From: Syntrophomonadaceae bacterium
Lineage (GTDB): Bacteria > Bacillota > Syntrophomonadia > Syntrophomonadales > Syntrophomonadaceae
Length of the DNA stretch: 8,590 nt
Reading direction: 5' to 3'
Assembly (NCBI GenBank): GCA_028683995.1
Contig: JAQUGU010000064.1
Coordinates: 1 to 8,590, forward strand
Under the pieces are notes generated by a model. The model was not told the origin of the DNA, made no database searches, and saw nothing but the letters and a program-made list of their open reading frames with translations. Positions within the stretch are counted from its first letter, which is position 1, and each line of letters opens with the position of its first letter. Both the position numbers and the translations under genes were made by a program. Shown here piece after piece: positions 5,273 through 8,590 of the stretch.

Positions 5273-6415
5273 ATGGATTTTCGTTTAAGTGAAGAACAAG
5301 AAATGATGAAAAAGATGGCCCACGATTTTGCGGTTAATGAAATAGCTCCTTATGCCAGTGAATGGGATAACCAGCATATATATCCCGAGGATTGCATCAA
5401 GAAGATGCATGAAGTAGGACTTATGACCATTGGCGTTCCTGCCGAATACGGCGGGGCAGGGTTGGATCATTTAGCCCAGAATATTGTAGCCGAAGAAATA
5501 TGCTGGGGTGATGCTGGAGTAGGTACGGTCATGGTAGCCAGCACCCTGCTGGCATCTGACCCGGTACTGGTAGCTGCGAACCACGAGCAGAAAAAGGATT
5601 TTTATGGCCGTTTAAACGATGGTCAACTGGCAGCCTTCTGTTTGACTGAGCCGGGAGCAGGTTCAGATGTACAGGGCCTTTCTACAAAGTGCGTTAAAGT
5701 TGGCGATGAATATATTATTAACGGAGTTAAACAGTTTATAAGTAATGGTGGAACTGCAGGGGTATATACTCTCCTGGCAACCCTAGACAAAAAAATGGGT
5801 ACCAAGGGTATGTGTGCTTTCATAATTGATCGTGATACTCCGGGTATAACTGTTGGCAAAACCGAGGATAAACTGGGTATTAGAACTTCCAATACAACTG
5901 AAGTAATCTTTGAGGATGTACGGGTTCCGGCCAAGAACTTGCTGGGCAGTGAAGGCAAGGGATTCTACATCATTATGAAGACTCTCGATATTTCCCGGGC
6001 CAGTATTGCCGCTATGGCCACCGGTGTAGCTCAAGCTAGTCTGGATGCCTCCCTGGAATATTCCAAACTGCGCACCCAGTTCGGCAAACCCATTTGCAGC
6101 TTCCAGGCTATCCAATTCAAACTGGCCGATATGGCTATGAGAATTGAGGCTTCCCGCCTGCTCTATATGGAAGCTGCTTCCCTGCAGGATATGGACGTGC
6201 CGCGGTTCAGCAAGGCGGCTTCACTGGCTAAGGCTTTTGCTGGTGACACCGCAGTATTCTGCGCTACTGAAGCCGTACAGGTATTTGGTGGTTATGGTTA
6301 CACCAAGGATTATCCGGTTGAGAAATACTATCGTGATGCCAAAATATTCCAGATATATGAGGGAACCGGCGAAGTACAGAGAATGGTTATTGCCGGCGAC
6401 TTGCTCAGGGGCTAA
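5273..6415 (+). CDS. bcd: Short-chain acyl-CoA dehydrogenase (butyryl-CoA dehydrogenase)
   Basis: This FAD enzyme interconverts butyryl-CoA and crotonyl-CoA and passes electrons to electron-transfer flavoprotein. The product has 380 residues, the family's usual size. It shows the N-terminal helical domain, then LTEPGAGSDV (EPGAGSD at 126-132) in the flavin and substrate region, NTTEVIFEDVRVP, and the C-terminal helical domain with RTQFGKPICSFQAIQFKLADM. QVFGGYGYTKDYPVEKYYRDAK leads to IYEGTGEVQR, whose Glu363 matches the catalytic base of short- and medium-chain enzymes. GGAGGG (5259-5264) sits eight bases before the ATG. No etfAB genes are adjacent, unlike the bcd-etfBA clusters of many butyrate producers. 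Chain-length preference is inferred from the operon. Confidence 0.94.
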   Translation: MDFRLSEEQEMMKKMAHDFAVNEIAPYASEWDNQHIYPEDCIKKMHEVGLMTIGVPAEYGGAGLDHLAQNIVAEEICWGDAGVGTVMVASTLLASDPVLVAANHEQKKDFYGRLNDGQLAAFCLTEPGAGSDVQGLSTKCVKVGDEYIINGVKQFISNGGTAGVYTLLATLDKKMGTKGMCAFIIDRDTPGITVGKTEDKLGIRTSNTTEVIFEDVRVPAKNLLGSEGKGFYIIMKTLDISRASIAAMATGVAQASLDASLEYSKLRTQFGKPICSFQAIQFKLADMAMRIEASRLLYMEAASLQDMDVPRFSKAASLAKAFAGDTAVFCATEAVQVFGGYGYTKDYPVEKYYRDAKIFQIYEGTGEVQRMVIAGDLLRG

Positions 6416-6429
6416 TAGAATTAACCGTG

Positions 6430-6484
6430 CGGCTGGATGGAATCAGGCCGTATAAACGTTACCGTCCAGCCGTTCCGCTGTTTT
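6430..6484 (+). terminator. Long hairpin between acyl-CoA dehydrogenase and CoA-transferase genes
   Basis: CGGCTGGATGG (6430-6440) pairs with CCGTCCAGCCG (6462-6472): 11 pairs with one U-G wobble and a 21-base loop. TTTT comes only at 6481-6484, nine bases beyond the stem, so a classical terminator is not assured. It may be a partial terminator or a processing or stability element that sets the CoA-transferase level apart from the other genes. The stem itself is clear. Confidence 0.55.
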
Positions 6485-6532
6485 AAAACCTACGATAAGA
6501 TATTCCTTATCAAAAAGGAGGAATTTTACTAA

Positions 6533-7876
6533 GTGGATTATAGTACAGAATACCAACGTAAATTAACCCCTGTAGACGAGGCTATGAAAATAGTTAAATC
6601 AGGTGACCTGGTGCAATATGGTGAGTTTGTCATGAACTCCGCCTATCTGGATGGGGCCCTGGCTAGAAGGGTTGATGAACTAGAGAACGTTAATATTCGG
6701 ACTACAACCTGCCCGTTCCCGCCCAAAGCGGTTCTGGCTGATCCAGAGAGGAAACATTTTATTTATAATGACTGGCATATGAGTGGCGCCAGCCGTAAAT
6801 TACACGATAAAGATCTCTGTAATTACGTTCCGTTAACTTACCATGAAGGTCCCAGCTTCTATGAAAGGGGCTACGTAGAGCCAGATGTGGCCTTGATTAA
6901 AGTGGCTCCTATGGATAAACACGGCTTTTTCAACTTTGGAACCTCGATCTCATTTACGCCCCAAATCTGTGATGCTGCTAAAACAGTCATCATTGAAGTA
7001 AATAAAACGGTGCCTATTTGTCTGGGGGGGAATAGGGAATCTATTCACATTTCCGAGGTGGACTATATCGTTGAAGGCGATAACCAACCCATGGTTCAAC
7101 TACCCGAGCTGCCCATTTCAGATATTGATAAGAAGATTGCCGCTATTGTCCTGGAAGAAATCGAAGATGGAGCCTGTTTGCAGCTGGGAATTGGAGCCAT
7201 GCCCAATGCAGTCGGCGCCATGATAGCTCAATCTGATTTAAAGGATCTGGGGGTACATACCGAAATGCTGGTGGATTCCTTCGTCGATATGTATGAAGCC
7301 GGCCGGATTACTGGCTGCCGTAAACAGCTGGATAAACGTAAGATGGTGTATACCTTTGCCATGGGCACCAACAAATTGTATGATTTCCTGGATGGAAACC
7401 CATCCTGTGCTATTTATCCAGTGGATTACACCAATGATCCCTTTATAATCGGGCAAAACGATAAGGTGTTCGGCATCAATAATGCCATTGAGGTAGACCT
7501 TTATGGTCAGGTGGCTTCAGAATCATCCGGAATTCGACACATTTCTGGAACCGGCGGACAACTGGACTTTATCTCTGGATCTTATTATTCAAAAGGAGGT
7601 AAGGGTTTGGTTTGTCTTACCTCTACCTTTACAGATAAGAATGGTAATTTGAAATCTAGAATTTGTCCTGTACTAACCCCGGGAGCGATTGTAACCGTAC
7701 CCCGGAGTATAAACTTCTATGTGGTTACCGAGTATGGTATAGCTATGATGAAAGCCAAATCGACTTGGCAAAGGGCGGAAGCATTGATCAATATAGCCCA
7801 TCCCGATCTACGTGATGAACTGATCAAAGAAGCTGAACAGATGAAAATTTGGGTAAGAAGCAACAAAATAGTTTAA
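6533..7876 (+). CDS. Acetyl-CoA hydrolase/transferase-family CoA-transferase (probably butyrate:acetyl-CoA)
   Basis: This enzyme would move CoA from acetyl-CoA to butyrate (or back), activating the fatty acid without spending ATP. The 447-residue product resembles the 4-hydroxybutyrate / butyryl-CoA:acetate CoA-transferase group. Its landmarks are LQLGIGAMPNAV, LGVHTEMLVD, a YTFAMGTNKLYDFL segment, GQNDKVFGINNAIEVDLYGQVASES, the CoA-binding glycine loop SGTGGQLDF (338-342 for SGTGG), VVTEYGIA and ALINIAHPDLRDELI. Glu244 in HTEM is a candidate for the catalytic glutamate that forms the glutamyl-CoA intermediate; I have not aligned it to a characterised enzyme. The start is GTG, with AAGGAGG (6515-6521) eleven bases upstream. 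Position at the end of a beta-oxidation operon favours butyrate as substrate; 4-hydroxybutyrate or propionate cannot be excluded. Confidence 0.9.
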   Translation: MDYSTEYQRKLTPVDEAMKIVKSGDLVQYGEFVMNSAYLDGALARRVDELENVNIRTTTCPFPPKAVLADPERKHFIYNDWHMSGASRKLHDKDLCNYVPLTYHEGPSFYERGYVEPDVALIKVAPMDKHGFFNFGTSISFTPQICDAAKTVIIEVNKTVPICLGGNRESIHISEVDYIVEGDNQPMVQLPELPISDIDKKIAAIVLEEIEDGACLQLGIGAMPNAVGAMIAQSDLKDLGVHTEMLVDSFVDMYEAGRITGCRKQLDKRKMVYTFAMGTNKLYDFLDGNPSCAIYPVDYTNDPFIIGQNDKVFGINNAIEVDLYGQVASESSGIRHISGTGGQLDFISGSYYSKGGKGLVCLTSTFTDKNGNLKSRICPVLTPGAIVTVPRSINFYVVTEYGIAMMKAKSTWQRAEALINIAHPDLRDELIKEAEQMKIWVRSNKIV

Positions 7877-7933
7877 GTAGCAGGGTAAAGTGCAAATTGT
7901 CGTTTTTTGTTTATTGACTCCTCCAATATTTTT

Positions 7934-7980
7934 GATAGGCGGGTATTTATGCTGCACCGCCCGCCTATCCTATCTTTATC
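7934..7980 (+). terminator. Intrinsic terminator of the butyrate operon
   Basis: GATAGGCGGG (7934-7943) and CCCGCCTATC (7960-7969) form a perfect 10-bp, GC-rich stem with a 16-base loop. A T-rich tail (CTATCTTTATCTTTT) follows from 7970. It begins 57 bases after the CoA-transferase stop codon and is the strongest terminator-like structure in the window. Confidence 0.8.
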
Positions 7981-8026
7981 TTTTAATATCAGGAGGATTA
8001 GCTATTTCTTGATGGGAGGTATCCGG

Positions 8027-8320
8027 GTGGATAAACTTAAAATACTTGAAAGACTGGTTAGTATAAAAAGCAATGCTCAGGAAAGAGCTGCCCAAGACTC
8101 AAACAGATATCTGAACAATGAGATAAAAGCGTGTATTCTCGAACACGGAATTGAGCAGCTTATCATGGAAATCCAAAACACCATTTTGGTAGATTACCAA
8201 ATATCTAAAACTACCGCAGGTTATAATAGAGGTGTTTCAGTGCAGCCCAGTTATTGTTCAGAACATATTACTATGCTATATAACGACCAGGCATTAAAAG
8301 ATGCTGCTTCAGGCCGATAA
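8027..8320 (+). CDS. Small protein of unknown function
   Basis: I do not recognise this product. It is about 97 residues, begins VDKLKILERLVSIKSNAQERAAQ and ends ALKDAASGR. It is hydrophilic and looks mostly helical in its first 60 residues, with no signal peptide or membrane segment; two cysteines (in KACILEHG and PSYCSEH) do not form an obvious metal site. The start chosen is GTG 8027, with GGGAGG (8014-8019) seven bases upstream. ATG 8012 (five residues longer) is in frame but sits 14 bases from AGGAGGA (7991-7997). The frame is open back to 7907, but that part crosses the operon terminator and is unlikely to be coding. No promoter was found between terminator and gene, so it may depend on read-through. 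Confidence 0.6.
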   Translation: MDKLKILERLVSIKSNAQERAAQDSNRYLNNEIKACILEHGIEQLIMEIQNTILVDYQISKTTAGYNRGVSVQPSYCSEHITMLYNDQALKDAASGR

Positions 8321-8344
8321 AAAAGGGAATCTCTGTGCTATTTC

Positions 8345-8373
8345 AAAAAGCCTGTTCAATCAGCTTGCTTTTT
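8345..8373. terminator. Possible bidirectional terminator between convergent genes
   Basis: AAAAAGC (8345-8351) and GCTTTTT (8367-8373) are complementary, with CTG/CAG able to pair further in and a 3-base bulge. Read on either strand the structure ends in five T, as expected between the plus-strand small gene and the minus-strand folE. The stem is A-T rich and weak. Confidence 0.4.
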
Positions 8374-8458
8374 ATATGCTTTAATCGCGGACTTTTCTCA
8401 TGCTCTGATATTCACTTTTGTCCGTTGTCTGGCCGACCATAGGCAAACCGGGCTTGAT

Positions 8459-8590
8459 TTACTTCTGGATTAGTGAGAATAGTTCGGCTCGGGTCTCAGG
8501 GCGGGTTTCAAAAATGCCTCTAACTGCCGATGTTACAGTTAAAGAACCCGGTTTCTTGACTCCCCGCATAGTCATACACATATGCTCAGC
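8459..8590 (-). CDS. folE: GTP cyclohydrolase I, C-terminal end (5' part outside window)
   Basis: The minus strand encodes the last 43 residues of a protein that begins AEHMCMTMRGVKKPGSLTVT and ends in LFSLIQK, with stop TAA at 8461-8459. AEHMCMTMRGV and TSAVRGIF are the conserved C-terminal blocks of GTP cyclohydrolase I (folE/type IA). The enzyme converts GTP to dihydroneopterin triphosphate, the first step of tetrahydrofolate synthesis. The cysteine in EHMC matches a zinc ligand (Cys181 in the E. coli enzyme) and the preceding histidine lies in the active site. It converges on the small unknown gene and is functionally unrelated to the butyrate operon; the rest of the gene lies beyond the window edge. 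Confidence 0.93.
   Translation of the reverse strand, partial: AEHMCMTMRGVKKPGSLTVTSAVRGIFETRPETRAELFSLIQK

Noticed and set aside
6144..6455. 103-codon plus-strand frame overlapping the end of the acyl-CoA dehydrogenase gene
   Set aside because: It lies almost wholly inside a clear acyl-CoA dehydrogenase in another frame and resembles no protein; a shadow frame.
7024..7030. Seven-G run in the CoA-transferase gene as a frameshift site
   Set aside because: The frame is intact across it (Leu-Gly-Gly-Asn) and conserved motifs continue on both sides in the same frame.
7914..7942. TTGACT as -35 of a promoter for the small gene
   Set aside because: At 16-18 bases downstream there is only the GC-rich terminator stem, with no -10 box.
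7907..8026. Extended N-terminus (40 residues) for the small gene at 8027
   Set aside because: The extension is read through the operon terminator stem and its ribosome binding sites lie further downstream; the composition looks non-coding.
1..8590. CRISPR arrays, tRNA or rRNA genes, insertion sequences
   Set aside because: No regularly spaced short repeats, cloverleaf-like segments, rRNA motifs, transposase frames or terminal inverted repeats were seen.

Overview
The window looks like part of the genome of an anaerobic, low-to-medium GC Firmicute of the syntrophic butyrate-oxidising kind (Syntrophomonas-like). This is an inference from gene content, strong AGGAGG-type ribosome binding sites and protein motifs; no database was searched. 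It carries a complete set of enzymes for activating butyrate and oxidising it to acetyl-CoA, next to a sigma-54-dependent activator.

Layout. Positions 1-1715 (+) hold the 3' part of a sigma-54 (RpoN) enhancer-binding regulator with two nearly identical tandem PAS domains, a full AAA+ domain with GAFTGA, and a C-terminal Fis-type helix-turn-helix; its 5' end lies outside the window. Positions 1716-2242 form a 527-base gene-free control region. It contains several inverted repeats, a possible sigma-A promoter, a hairpin followed by five T, a near-consensus -24/-12 sigma-54 promoter (2038-2053), and a leader of about 180 bases with a further hairpin. Then come five co-directional genes: 3-hydroxybutyryl-CoA dehydrogenase (2243-3091), enoyl-CoA hydratase/crotonase (3143-3925), acetyl-CoA acetyltransferase/thiolase (3957-5168), butyryl-CoA (acyl-CoA) dehydrogenase (5273-6415) and an acetyl-CoA hydrolase/transferase-family CoA-transferase (6533-7876, GTG start). 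A strong intrinsic terminator (7934-7980) follows. A small unrecognised gene (8027-8320) comes next, and the window ends in the 3' end of folE (GTP cyclohydrolase I) on the minus strand.

How they work together. The CoA-transferase can load CoA from acetyl-CoA onto butyrate. The dehydrogenase makes crotonyl-CoA, crotonase hydrates it, the 3-hydroxyacyl dehydrogenase oxidises it to acetoacetyl-CoA, and thiolase cleaves that to two acetyl-CoA. No etfAB or membrane electron-transfer gene lies in the window, so electrons from the acyl-CoA dehydrogenase must leave through products encoded elsewhere. All steps are reversible in principle, so the sequence alone does not fix the direction.

The most notable point is regulatory. 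A PAS-PAS-AAA+-HTH activator lies directly upstream of a good sigma-54 promoter that faces a whole butyrate pathway. Stem-loops lie in the leader and in the two longest intergenic gaps of the operon.
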